A stretch of 17,016 nt of DNA from Bacillota bacterium (GCA_023406225.1 JAEXWS010000025.1:1-17016); one strand, 5' to 3'. Positions 1 to 7,630 are shown, counted from the stretch's first letter. The notes: generated from the sequence alone by a model not told the origin. A program made the numbers and translations.

Positions 1-1272
1 GTCCTTGCCAGCCTGTATATGGGCGTGATGGGCGGACTGGGCCTGATGACCAGCGTCTCCACCATCTCCACGGGCTTCGGCAGCATGATGACCAGCATCG
101 GCCTGCCCATCGGCTTCGGCGTCATTCTGGGCCAGCTCCTCAATGACAGCGGCGCCGCCGGCGTCATCGCCGACAAGATCGTATCCGCCTTCCCGGAGAA
201 AAAGGCCATGTGGGCCGTCTCCCTGGCGGGCTTCGTGCTGTCCATCCCCGTGTTCTTCGACGTGACCTTCGTGATTTTGATCCCCATCGGCATCACCATC
301 GCCGCCAAGATCAGCAAGAAGATGTGCTACGTCACCGGCTGCCTGACCATCGGCGCCACCACCGCCCACTGCGTGGTGCCGCCCACCCCCAACCCCCTGG
401 CCGCCGCCGACATCTTCGGCTTCGATCTGGGCATCATGATGGGCGTGGGCCTGGTGGTGGGCTTCATCACCGTGCTGGTCAGCGATTTCATCTTTATCAA
501 GATCCACGACAAGGGCATCTGGAACGAGGACAAGGACGTGAACCACAGCTCCACCGTGGTCACCGAGCTGCTGGAGTCCGCCAAGCGCGACGCCGCCGCG
601 GACCGGCCCCGCCCCTCCTTCGCCATGAGCCTGCTGCCCATCGTCATCCCCATCGTCTGCATCCTGGCGGGCACCGCGGGCAACGCCCTGTTCGACGAGT
701 CCCCCGTGATCTGCCAGTTTTTGGGCGAGAAGGTCATCGCCATGCTGCTTGGCACCCTGGGCGCGTATCTCGTGAGCATCAAGTACATCGGCCGTGCCAA
801 CTTTGAGGCCTCCGCCGGCGAGGCGCTGAAAAGCGCCGGCGTGGTGCTGCTGATCACCGGCGCGGGCGGCGCGTTCTCCTCCGTCATCGCCGCCACCGGC
901 ATCGGCGACTCCATCGTTTCCCTGCTGAGCACCGGCACCAGCTCCGTGGTCCCCGCCATGTTCCTGGCCTACTTCATCGGCATGATCTTCCGGGTGGCCC
1001 AGGGCTCCGGCACCGTGGCGGGCATGACCTCCATGACCATCATGGCCACCATCGCCCCCGCCATCGCCTGCCATCCCGTCTGGCTGGCCCTGGCCTGCCT
1101 CTCCGGCGGCAACTCCATCGGCCACGTGAACGACTCCGGCTTCTGGGTGGCCACCAACATGTCCGGCCTCACCGTCACCGGCGGATTGAAGACCTACACC
1201 CTGGGCTCCTTCATCTCCTCCGTGTGCATTTTCCTGCTGGCGCTGGTGGGCGCCCTGGTCATCCCTCTGTAA
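1..1272 (+). CDS. GntP-family gluconate-type permease, 5' end missing
   Basis: The reading frame is open from the first base, so the true start lies outside the window; the visible 423 codons lack perhaps the first 20-40 residues of a usual 440-450 residue GntP protein. It is hydrophobic throughout, with many predicted membrane spans. Two family hallmarks are visible: a span containing IPVFFD, and a loop with HCVVPPTPNPLAAA. GntP proteins are proton symporters of the cytoplasmic membrane that import gluconate and related sugar acids. The gene lies 48 bases before a two-subunit sugar-acid dehydratase on the same strand, which suggests that the permease feeds that enzyme. The substrate cannot be read from sequence. 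A second, clearly different GntP protein is encoded at 3081-4517. Family assignment is firm; substrate is inference. Confidence 0.93.
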   Translation, partial: VLASLYMGVMGGLGLMTSVSTISTGFGSMMTSIGLPIGFGVILGQLLNDSGAAGVIADKIVSAFPEKKAMWAVSLAGFVLSIPVFFDVTFVILIPIGITIAAKISKKMCYVTGCLTIGATTAHCVVPPTPNPLAAADIFGFDLGIMMGVGLVVGFITVLVSDFIFIKIHDKGIWNEDKDVNHSSTVVTELLESAKRDAAADRPRPSFAMSLLPIVIPIVCILAGTAGNALFDESPVICQFLGEKVIAMLLGTLGAYLVSIKYIGRANFEASAGEALKSAGVVLLITGAGGAFSSVIAATGIGDSIVSLLSTGTSSVVPAMFLAYFIGMIFRVAQGSGTVAGMTSMTIMATIAPAIACHPVWLALACLSGGNSIGHVNDSGFWVATNMSGLTVTGGLKTYTLGSFISSVCIFLLALVGALVIPL

Positions 1273-1320
1273 ATCCATCTATCGACCGCGGCCCCGCGCC
1301 GCGCAAAGGAGCGAACGAAT

Positions 1321-1611
1321 ATGCGCAATGCCATGATCATCGACGCCAGGGACAATGTGGCGGTGGCCATCGAGCCCATCGCCAAGGGCGACGCCGTGAC
1401 CTATCTCTGCAACGGGGCGGATGTGACCCTCACCGCCCTGGAGGACATCACCATTTATCATAAACTGGCCACCCGGGACATCGCCGCGGGCGAACCCGTC
1501 GTCAAGTACGGCGAGCACATCGGCGTGGCCGCCTGCGACATCCGATCCGGCGCCCACGTCCACGTCCACAATGTGGAGGGACGCCGGGAAGACCTGGAAG
1601 CCAAGGGCTGA
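1321..1611 (+). CDS. UxaA-type dehydratase small subunit (SAF domain)
   Basis: This 96-residue protein is essentially one SAF domain, the fold found at the N-terminus of altronate dehydratase (UxaA) and galactarate dehydratase (GarD). Visible features are the repeated acidic/glycine turns and a C-terminal block with KYGEHIGVAACDI followed by HVHVHNV, which matches the conserved end of these domains. The start is supported by AAAGGAG at 1305-1311, nine bases before the ATG. It lies 15 bases before the large subunit, so the two are almost certainly translated together as one enzyme split into two chains. The same small/large layout is also used by (R)-sulfolactate sulfo-lyase (SuyA/SuyB), which I cannot exclude; the GntP permease next door favours a sugar-acid dehydratase. 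Confidence 0.88.
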   Translation: MRNAMIIDARDNVAVAIEPIAKGDAVTYLCNGADVTLTALEDITIYHKLATRDIAAGEPVVKYGEHIGVAACDIRSGAHVHVHNVEGRREDLEAKG

Positions 1612-1626
1612 GAAGGGGGAAACAAC

Positions 1627-2787
1627 ATGGAATTCTATGGATACAAGCGCCCCGACGGGCGCGTGGGCGTGCGGAACAAGGTCTTGATCCTGCCCGCCAG
1701 CGTCTGCGCCTCGGACACCACCCGCATCATCTCCCAGCAGGTGGTAGGCTCCGTGACCTTCAACAACCAAAACGGCTGCTCCCAGGTGGCCTCCGACCAG
1801 CAGCTTACCATGGACGTGATGGCGGGCTACGCCGCCAATCCCAATATCTACGGGACGGTGGTGGTGTCTCTGGGCTGCGAAAACTGCCAGATGGACCTGG
1901 TGGTGGAGGCCATCCGGTCCCGCACCAACAAGCCCCTCAAGCAAGTCATCATCCAGGAGGCGGGCGGCACGCTGAAGGCCGTGGACATGGCCGTGCGCTA
2001 CGCCAAGGAGATGGTGGCGGAGGCCTCCATGCTGCAAAAGCAGCCCTTCCCCATCTCGGAGCTGATCGTGGGCACCGAGTGCGGCGGGTCCGACCCCACC
2101 AGCGGCCTGGCGGCCAACGTCCTCATCGGCCGGCTTTCCGATCTGCTGGTGGAGGCGGGCGGCACCTCCATCCTCTCCGAGACGACGGAGTTCATCGGCG
2201 CGGAGCACATCCTGGCCCGCCGCGCCGCCACGCCCGAGGTCCACGACCGCATCTTCGAGATCGTCCACCGCTACGAAAAGGCTCTTCAGCTTGTGGGCGA
2301 AGAGGTCCGGGAGGGCAATCCCTCTCCCGGCAACAAGGCGGGCGGCATCACCACCCTGGAGGAAAAGTCCCTGGGCTGCATCCACAAGGGCGGCCACACC
2401 CCCGTCATGGCGGTGTACGACTACGCCAAGCAGGTGACGCCCAAGAGCGGCCTCGTCATCATGGACACCCCGGGCAACGACCCCTCGTCCGTGGCGGCCA
2501 TGGTGGCCGGCGGCGCGCAGGTGGTGGTCTTTTCCAGCGGCCGGGGCACCCCCACCGGCAACCCCATCGCCCCGGTCATCAAGATCACCGGCAACCGCCT
2601 CACCTTCGCCAAGATGGAGGACAACATCGATGTGGACGCCTCCCCCATCATCTACGGCGGCGACCTGGACGAGATGGGAAACGGCCTTTTGCAGCTCGTG
2701 GCGGAGGTGGCCAGCGGCAAGCAGACCAAGGCCGAGTCCCTGGGCTATACCGAAATGGCCATCGCCCGGGTATGCAACTACGTGTGA
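1627..2787 (+). CDS. UxaA-type sugar-acid dehydratase large subunit
   Basis: This 386-residue protein matches the C-terminal catalytic part of the UxaA/GarD hydrolyase family, which removes water from sugar acids to give 2-keto-3-deoxy acids using a bound metal ion. Recognisable blocks are GYKRPDGRVGVRN at about 5-17, NNQNGCSQ at 46-53, SLGCENCQ at 81-88, GTECGGSDPTSGLAAN at 149-164, GCIHKGGHTP at 250-259, MDTPGNDPSS at 279-288 and the glycine-rich stretch starting FSSGRGTPTGNP at 302. The conserved Cys and His residues in these blocks are the likely metal ligands. The ATG has AAGGGGG seven bases upstream. It forms a pair with the small subunit encoded just before it and is followed by a strong terminator. 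Substrate could be altronate, another hexonate or an aldarate; a SuyB-like sulfo-lyase is the main alternative. Confidence 0.88.
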   Translation: MEFYGYKRPDGRVGVRNKVLILPASVCASDTTRIISQQVVGSVTFNNQNGCSQVASDQQLTMDVMAGYAANPNIYGTVVVSLGCENCQMDLVVEAIRSRTNKPLKQVIIQEAGGTLKAVDMAVRYAKEMVAEASMLQKQPFPISELIVGTECGGSDPTSGLAANVLIGRLSDLLVEAGGTSILSETTEFIGAEHILARRAATPEVHDRIFEIVHRYEKALQLVGEEVREGNPSPGNKAGGITTLEEKSLGCIHKGGHTPVMAVYDYAKQVTPKSGLVIMDTPGNDPSSVAAMVAGGAQVVVFSSGRGTPTGNPIAPVIKITGNRLTFAKMEDNIDVDASPIIYGGDLDEMGNGLLQLVAEVASGKQTKAESLGYTEMAIARVCNYV

Positions 2788-2816
2788 CCCGCCGCAAACT
2801 CCCATTGGACCCTGGA

Positions 2817-2847
2817 CCGGCCTCTTCGGAGGCCGGTTTTCTTTTTT
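2817..2847 (+). terminator. Rho-independent terminator after the UxaA-type dehydratase
   Basis: A perfect 8-bp stem (2817-2824 with 2829-2836) closes a TTCG tetraloop and runs into a T-rich tail (TTTT at 2837-2840, then C, then six T). It ends the first permease/dehydratase transcription unit and separates it from the next promoter. Confidence 0.93.
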
Positions 2848-2911
2848 GAACAAAGTTTGAACAGATTCCTTGTATAAAAAAGCAATTATCCAGACGAAGA
2901 TCGTCAGATGC

Positions 2912-2940
2912 TTGACAAAATTGCAAATATTCGATATACT
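2912..2940 (+). promoter_or_regulatory. Vegetative promoter of the second permease-dehydratase unit
   Basis: TTGACA at 2912-2917 and TATACT at 2935-2940 are separated by exactly 17 bases, giving a near-consensus housekeeping sigma promoter. Transcription should start near 2947, leaving a leader of roughly 130 bases before the permease ATG at 3081. Such a strong promoter usually needs a repressor, and a candidate operator lies 46 bases further on. Confidence 0.88.
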
Positions 2941-2986
2941 CACTCTGGTCTTCTCCCAGGAGGGAGAAAAAATTTGTCCTAGATTT

Positions 2987-3011
2987 GGAAACGCATTCCG
3001 TTATACGGAAT
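2987..3011 (+). promoter_or_regulatory. Candidate IclR operator, three-part GGAA/TTCC element (copy 1)
   Basis: The element reads GGAA (2987-2990), N5, TTCC (2996-2999), N7, GGAA (3007-3010). Its right part, 2995-3011, is an inverted repeat ATTCCGT-TAT-ACGGAAT. Its left part has the GGAA-N5-TTCC layout of the box described for E. coli IclR. The same arrangement occurs at 6581-6605 and 11296-11320, each time in the leader of a gene of this cluster. Its position some 40 bases after the likely transcription start would suit a repressor that blocks elongation. That the IclR protein encoded at 11456-12223 binds it is inference. Confidence 0.75.
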
Positions 3012-3080
3012 CACTGTCTGGTCCGGGGCACGGACGGTCCGCGAGGGGCCGCCGAAAAATGGAAAGGGAGTAACTGAAAC

Positions 3081-4517
3081 ATGTCTGCAATCGGATTTCT
3101 GGTTCTTCTGGTCATCGCCATCATCGCATTGATGCTGCTGATCATGAAGGCAAAGCTACATCCTATGTTCTCGCTGTTCGTCACAGCGCTGGGCATGGGA
3201 CTGACCATGAGCGCCTTCGGCACGGAGGGCTATTCCTTCATGGAGACGCTGAACCTCATCACCGGAGGCTTCGGCAGCACCCTGGGGAGCCTGGGCATCC
3301 CCATCGCCCTGGGCGCCATCCTGGCCATGGGCGTGCAGGACACCGGCGCCGCCAAGTCCATCGCCAACTTCTTCATCAAGCTGTTCCGCGGCAAGAACCT
3401 GGAGCTGGCCCCGTCCCTGACGGCTTACATCGTCTCCATCCCCGTGTTCGGCGACATCACCACCATCCTCTGCTCCAACATCGCCAACGTCCTCTCCAAG
3501 CGCAAGCACATCTCCATGTCCACCATGGCCGCCTTCACCCAGACGGGCCTGAACGTGACCCACGCCATGGTGCCCCCCACCCCCGGCATCCTGGCCATCG
3601 CCATCATGCTGGGCGCGGACCTGGGCATGACCATCACCTGGGGCATCGTCAGCTCCCTGGTGGCCTTCCTGCTGACCTGGGTGATCTTGAAGAAGTGGTG
3701 CGAGAAGGAATGGATCCCCTCCGTGCCCGAGGTCACCGCTGAGATTGAGGAGACCACCTCCGACAAGGTGGAGGATATCCTCATCAAGGGCGAGGAACTG
3801 CCCGGCGTGTTCGCCTCCTTCCTCACCATCCTCATCCCCGTGATCCTGATCGCCGGTAGCTCCTTCATCAACATGTCCGTTGCCGAGGACGCCGCCATCC
3901 GCACCTGGACCGCCATCTTCGGCGATAAGATCGTGGCCCTGGGCCTGGGCGTGATCTACACCATGTTCCTGGCCGTGGCCCACAAGAAGTCCGTCCGCAA
4001 GAGCAACCTGGACTCCACCGGCAAGGACCCCGCTCCCTTCCGCGAGGTGGTTTTGAACAGCTGGATCGCCCGGGGCCTGGAGGTGGCGCTGCCCGCGCTG
4101 CTCATCACCGGCATGGGCGGCGGCTTCTCCTCCGTCATCAAGGCGTTCCCCGGCATCAACGACCTGGCCCTTCTCATCCAGGATTCCGGCGTGCCCGGCC
4201 TGCTGATCCCGTTCCTGGTGGGCGTGATCATGATGACCGCCGTGGGCTCCATGACCACCGCCGGCATCACCGCCGCGGGCGTGGTGCTGCCCATGATGAG
4301 CGTCCTGGGCCTGACCCCCGTGGCCACCACCCTGGCCATCGGCGCCGGCACCCTGATCTTCAACCACGTGACCAACTCCGGCTTCTGGGTCGTCAGCCGC
4401 TTCTTCAACCTGGATCTGAAGCAGGGCTACAAGTACATCACGGTCCCCGACGCGGTGGCCGGCGTGTGCGGCTTCCTGTGCGTGTTCATCCTGAGCACCG
4501 TGGGCCTGATCCACTGA
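3081..4517 (+). CDS. GntP-family gluconate-type permease
   Basis: This complete 478-residue, highly hydrophobic protein belongs to the GntP family of proton-coupled sugar-acid importers in the cytoplasmic membrane. It shows the family hallmarks: a membrane span with SIPVFGDITT, a loop HAMVPPTPGILAIA, a glycine-rich stretch GMGGGFSSVIKAF in the second half, and a late block NHVTNSGFWVVSRFF. A central hydrophilic loop rich in acidic residues (about 215-240) lies between the two halves, as is usual. The start at 3081 is preceded by GGGAG at 3066-3070. It is the first gene after a strong promoter and a candidate IclR operator, and is followed after 138 bases by an IlvD/Edd-family dehydratase. Permease and dehydratase probably act on the same acid. 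It differs from the permease at 1-1272, so the two may have different substrates. Confidence 0.95.
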   Translation: MSAIGFLVLLVIAIIALMLLIMKAKLHPMFSLFVTALGMGLTMSAFGTEGYSFMETLNLITGGFGSTLGSLGIPIALGAILAMGVQDTGAAKSIANFFIKLFRGKNLELAPSLTAYIVSIPVFGDITTILCSNIANVLSKRKHISMSTMAAFTQTGLNVTHAMVPPTPGILAIAIMLGADLGMTITWGIVSSLVAFLLTWVILKKWCEKEWIPSVPEVTAEIEETTSDKVEDILIKGEELPGVFASFLTILIPVILIAGSSFINMSVAEDAAIRTWTAIFGDKIVALGLGVIYTMFLAVAHKKSVRKSNLDSTGKDPAPFREVVLNSWIARGLEVALPALLITGMGGGFSSVIKAFPGINDLALLIQDSGVPGLLIPFLVGVIMMTAVGSMTTAGITAAGVVLPMMSVLGLTPVATTLAIGAGTLIFNHVTNSGFWVVSRFFNLDLKQGYKYITVPDAVAGVCGFLCVFILSTVGLIH

Positions 4518-4603
4518 TCCTTTCGGAGAAGTTTCTCTCCAAACACCGTTTCAAACCTGATAAAACCGGGCGATAGCGCGATGCGCGGTGCCCGCTCCGC
4601 TGA

Positions 4604-4626
4604 GGGGCCCGCGTATCGCGGGCCCC
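4604..4626 (+). other. Strong hairpin in the spacer before the IlvD/Edd dehydratase
   Basis: A perfect 10-bp GC-rich stem (4604-4613 with 4617-4626) closes a three-base loop TAT. It lacks a run of T afterwards (TTAACG follows), so it is not a standard terminator. It sits 29 bases before the dehydratase ATG. No promoter is visible in the 138-base spacer, so permease and dehydratase are probably cotranscribed and the hairpin may stabilise one part of the message or mark a processing site. Its function is a guess. Confidence 0.6.
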
Positions 4627-4655
4627 TTAACGTCATTACGTGAAGGAGAATACTT

Positions 4656-6377
4656 ATGAGACAAAAAAGCCATGACGACCGGATGCTCTGGGCCCAGTTC
4701 GACGCTTTGGAGATGGGCAGCGGCTGGGACGACACCGATATCCTCAAGCCCCAGATCATGATTGAAAGCGTGTACGGCGACTCCCACCCCGGCTCCACCC
4801 ACCTCAACCAGCTCACCGAGCAGGCGGTCTACGGCGTGTACGAATCCGGCGGCAAGCCCGCCAAGTATTACGCCACCGACATCTGCGACGGCTGCGCCCA
4901 GGGCCATGACGGCATGAACGCGGTGCTGGCCTCCCGGGAGGCCATCGCCAATCTGGTGGAGATCCACGCCTCCGCCGTGCCCTGGGACGGCATCATCCTC
5001 TCCTCCAGCTGCGACAAGTCCATCCCCGCCCACCTGAAGGCGGCGGCCCGGATGGACGTGCCCGCCATTTTTATGCCCGGCGGCTCCATGCGCCCCGGCC
5101 CCCACATGACCACCTCCCTGGTGGCGGGGGACATCTCCCTGCGCCAAAAGCGCAAGGACGCCATCACCGACCAGGAGGTCCGGGACTACAAGCTTACCGG
5201 CTGCCCCTCCGTGGGCGCGTGCACCTTCCTGGGCACCGCCTCCACCATGCAGTGCATGGCCGAGGCCCTGGGCCTGACCCTGCCCGGCGCGGCCCTGGTC
5301 CCCGCCACCATGCGGGACATCCTGCAATACGCCCGGAACTGCGGCCGGAAGATCATGGAGCTGGCGGAAAAGAACATCACCCCCTCCCGGATCATGACCC
5401 CCGCCGCCTTCCGCAACGCCATCATCATCCACAGCGCCATCGGCGGGTCCACCAACGCCACCATCCACCTGCCCTCCATCGCCCGGGAGCTGGGCTATGA
5501 GCTGCCCATCGAGCTCTTTGACGAGATCAACCACCAGGTGCCCCACCTGGGCAACATCAACCCCTCCGGCACCCAGCTCACCGAATCCTTCTGGTTCGCC
5601 GGCGGCGTGCCCATGGTGCAGTGGATGCTGCGGGACATGCTGGACCTGGACGTGATGACCGCCACCGGCAAGACCCTGGGGGAGAACCTGGAGGACCTGC
5701 GCAAGGACAACTGGTTCCAGCGGAACCTGGGCTATCTGGAGAACTACGGCCTCACCCGGGACCAGGTGATCTTCCCTGTAGAGAAGGCCCCGGAGAAGGG
5801 CTCCGTGGCCATTTTGAAGGGCAACATCGCCCCCGAGGGCAGCGTGCTGAAATACTCCGCCTGCGCCGTGAACCAGCGGGAAGTGGTCAACGCCGTGGCC
5901 CGGGTGTTCAACCACGAGGAGGACGCCCACGACGCCGTGGTGGAAAACCGCATCAATCCCGGCGAGGTGGTGATCATCCGCTATGAGGGCCCCCGGGGCT
6001 GCGGCATGCCCGAGATGCTCATGACCACCGAGGCCATCGTCTGCGATGAGCGCATCAACGGCTCCGTGGCCCTCATCACGGACGGCCGCTTCTCCGGCGC
6101 CACCCGGGGCGCGGCCATCGGCCACGTCAGCCCCGAGGCCGCCGCGGGCGGTCCCATCGCCTTCGTGGAGGAGGGCGATTTGATCTCCTACAGCGTGGAA
6201 AACCGGACCATCGACCTCACCGGCATCCACGGCGTGCCCTGCACCGCAGAGGAGGCCGCCCGGGTCCTGGCGGAGCGCGCCAAGGCGGGCATCCTGCCCA
6301 GAGAGCCCCGGAAGGGCTTTTACAAGCTCTATACGGACCACGCCGTCTCCGCCATGAAGGGCGCGGGCCTGGAGTAA
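4656..6377 (+). CDS. IlvD/Edd-family sugar-acid dehydratase
   Basis: This 573-residue protein belongs to the iron-sulfur dehydratases that include dihydroxy-acid dehydratase (IlvD), phosphogluconate dehydratase (Edd) and aldonate dehydratases. Visible motifs are ICDGCAQGHDGM at 76-87, SSCDKSIP at 117-124, GCPSVGACTFLGTAS at 182-196 and TDGRFSGAT at 475-483, where Ser480 matches the catalytic serine of aldonate dehydratases. The PCNxH motif that supplies the first cluster cysteine of IlvD is replaced by HPGSTH at 44-49, which argues against a role in branched-chain amino acid synthesis. No ilv genes are nearby; a GntP permease precedes it and an aldolase follows. The start at 4656 has AAGGAG 8 bases upstream. 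Likely reaction: an aldonate to its 2-keto-3-deoxy acid. Exact substrate unknown. Confidence 0.9.
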   Translation: MRQKSHDDRMLWAQFDALEMGSGWDDTDILKPQIMIESVYGDSHPGSTHLNQLTEQAVYGVYESGGKPAKYYATDICDGCAQGHDGMNAVLASREAIANLVEIHASAVPWDGIILSSSCDKSIPAHLKAAARMDVPAIFMPGGSMRPGPHMTTSLVAGDISLRQKRKDAITDQEVRDYKLTGCPSVGACTFLGTASTMQCMAEALGLTLPGAALVPATMRDILQYARNCGRKIMELAEKNITPSRIMTPAAFRNAIIIHSAIGGSTNATIHLPSIARELGYELPIELFDEINHQVPHLGNINPSGTQLTESFWFAGGVPMVQWMLRDMLDLDVMTATGKTLGENLEDLRKDNWFQRNLGYLENYGLTRDQVIFPVEKAPEKGSVAILKGNIAPEGSVLKYSACAVNQREVVNAVARVFNHEEDAHDAVVENRINPGEVVIIRYEGPRGCGMPEMLMTTEAIVCDERINGSVALITDGRFSGATRGAAIGHVSPEAAAGGPIAFVEEGDLISYSVENRTIDLTGIHGVPCTAEEAARVLAERAKAGILPREPRKGFYKLYTDHAVSAMKGAGLE

Positions 6378-6387
6378 AAAACCGCAT

Positions 6388-6440
6388 ACAGGCCGCCGGA
6401 GCGCCGTTTTAGAACGGTCCCGGCGGCCTGTCCCCTTTTT
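6388..6440 (+). terminator. Rho-independent terminator after the IlvD/Edd dehydratase
   Basis: A perfect 12-bp outer stem (6388-6399 with 6420-6431) encloses a small inner hairpin (CCGTT at 6404-6408 with AACGG at 6413-6417) and is followed by five T at 6436-6440. It starts 10 bases after the dehydratase stop codon and separates that unit from the aldolase promoter. Confidence 0.88.
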
Positions 6441-6507
6441 GGCGCGGTCTCCGGCCGCGGACGGCCCGCCTTTCCCGCGTTTCTTCCATATTTTTGCGAA
6501 AACCGTC

Positions 6508-6535
6508 TTGACAAATTCCAGCCATGTGCTATACT
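6508..6535 (+). promoter_or_regulatory. Vegetative promoter of the aldolase gene (extended -10)
   Basis: TTGACA at 6508-6513 and TATACT at 6530-6535 are 16 bases apart. TG at 6527-6528 adds an extended -10 motif. Transcription should begin near 6542, giving a leader of about 100 bases that contains the operator at 6581-6605. Confidence 0.87.
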
Positions 6536-6580
6536 GCATAGGAAACACGGATCTGTGTGTTTTTTGTGTAGGATTATTTC

Positions 6581-6605
6581 GGAAAATGATTCCGTAATAC
6601 GGAAT
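6581..6605 (+). promoter_or_regulatory. Candidate IclR operator, three-part GGAA/TTCC element (copy 2)
   Basis: The layout is GGAA (6581-6584), N5, TTCC (6590-6593), N7, GGAA (6601-6604). Bases 6589-6605 form a perfect inverted repeat with 8-base arms ATTCCGTA and TACGGAAT around a single A, the best of the three copies. It starts 45 bases after the -10 box, almost the same as copy 1 (46). It ends 38 bases before the chosen aldolase start. Confidence 0.78.
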
Positions 6606-6643
6606 ATTTGTGGGACCATCCCGCAGGAGAAAGGACGATTTCA

Positions 6644-7537
6644 ATGAACGCATCGTATTTGTGCCCCGCCATCACCCTCTTCCACGAGGACGGCAGCCTG
6701 GACCTGGAGAGCCAGAAGCGGCTTTTTGACCGGCTGATCGAAAGCGGCATCGACGGCATCCTGGTGGAGGGCAGCAGCAGCGAGTTCTTCGCCATGCCCA
6801 TGGACCAGCGCCGGGAAATGGCGAAGTTCGCCATCGAGACGGTGGCGGGCCGGGTGAAGCTCATCATCGGCACCAGCCACATGGTGGCGGACGAGATCGT
6901 GAGCTTCTCCAACTTCTGCCTGGACGCCGGGGCCGACGCGGTGATGATCCTCCCCCCCTACTACTTCCACTTTGGACCCGAGGCGCTGCTGCAATACTAC
7001 GACCGGCTGGCCTCCCGCATCCACGGCGACATCTACATCTACAACTTTCCGGACAACACCGGCTACACCATTCCCCCGGAGACCGTCCTCCAGCTTGCCC
7101 GGCTCCACAGCAACATCGTGGGCATGAAGGACACCATCCCCGGCATGGACCACACCCGGGAGCTGGTGAAGGTGGTGAAGTCCCAGCTCCCCGCCTTCGA
7201 GATCTACTCCGGCTTTGACGACAACTTCGCCCACAACGTCCTCGCGGGCGGCAGCGGCTGCATCGGCGCGCTGAGCAATGTGGTGCCCGAGGTCTGCACC
7301 GCCTGGGTCCAGGCCTTCCGCGGCGACGATCTGGCGGGCATCGCCGCAGGGCAGCAGAGCATCGACCGGCTGATGGACCTCTACTCCATCCGCAGCCCCT
7401 TCCTGCCGGTCATCAAGGAGACGGCCAAGCTCCGGGGCATCGCCTCCACCAGCGCGGGCACCTTCCCCATGCCCAACGCCACGGTGGAGGACGACGCGAA
7501 GATCCTGGAGCTCTTGAGCCGGGAAGGCATTCAGTGA
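6644..7537 (+). CDS. DapA-superfamily aldolase, probably for a 2-keto-3-deoxy sugar acid
   Basis: This 297-residue protein is a class I (Schiff-base) lyase of the DapA/NanA superfamily, a TIM barrel. Lys162 in VGMKDT is the Schiff-base lysine and Tyr133 in YIYNFP the partner tyrosine; both fall where the family expects them. GSSSEF at 43-48 takes the place of the usual GTTGE substrate-carboxylate loop. Members include dihydrodipicolinate synthase, N-acetylneuraminate lyase and 2-keto-3-deoxygluconate aldolase. The neighbouring permeases and dehydratases favour cleavage of a 2-keto-3-deoxy acid to pyruvate plus an aldehyde. The start at 6644 is preferred because AAAGG at 6630-6634 is nine bases upstream; an in-frame ATG at 6608 lies right beside the operator and lacks a SD sequence. 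It is transcribed alone, from its own promoter, and ends at a terminator. Confidence 0.9.
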   Translation: MNASYLCPAITLFHEDGSLDLESQKRLFDRLIESGIDGILVEGSSSEFFAMPMDQRREMAKFAIETVAGRVKLIIGTSHMVADEIVSFSNFCLDAGADAVMILPPYYFHFGPEALLQYYDRLASRIHGDIYIYNFPDNTGYTIPPETVLQLARLHSNIVGMKDTIPGMDHTRELVKVVKSQLPAFEIYSGFDDNFAHNVLAGGSGCIGALSNVVPEVCTAWVQAFRGDDLAGIAAGQQSIDRLMDLYSIRSPFLPVIKETAKLRGIASTSAGTFPMPNATVEDDAKILELLSREGIQ

Positions 7538-7545
7538 TCTTGGCG

Positions 7546-7583
7546 AAAAGGCGCCCCATCCCGCCGGATGGGGCGCCTTTTTT
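7546..7583 (+). terminator. Rho-independent terminator after the aldolase
   Basis: A perfect 12-bp stem (7550-7561 with 7566-7577) closes the loop CGCC, is preceded by four A and followed by six T at 7578-7583. It begins about 10 bases after the aldolase stop. The A run upstream means that it may also stop read-through from the opposite strand. Confidence 0.93.
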
Positions 7584-7630
7584 CCGCCCGGAAGCGTTCC
7601 CCGGCCGCTTTCCCCTCCCCGAAACGGGCG

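Noticed and set aside
1288..1302. Small GC hairpin between the first permease and the UxaA-type small subunit
   Set aside because: Only five base pairs with no T run; in GC-rich spacers this is expected by chance.
2995..3011. Reading the inverted repeat as an RNA hairpin rather than a DNA operator
   Set aside because: It could fold with a 7-bp stem, but copy 3 loses one end pair and keeps one only as G-U, and the conserved GGAA to the left would not take part. A protein-binding DNA site explains all three half-sites better, though this is not excluded.
1279..4514. Long minus-strand open frames at 1279-2943 and 3156-4514
   Set aside because: They mirror the clear plus-strand dehydratase and permease genes, have repetitive Gly/His/Asp-rich composition and no SD-supported start.
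6608..6643. Longer aldolase starting at ATG 6608
   Set aside because: This ATG-like start is three bases after the operator and lacks a SD sequence; the protein beginning at 6644 matches the family N-terminus.
4551..6653. Open reading frame of 700 codons on the minus strand, opposite the IlvD/Edd dehydratase
   Set aside because: It is a compositional shadow: rich in Gly, His, Val and Leu, without known motifs, and it runs through a terminator, a promoter and an operator.
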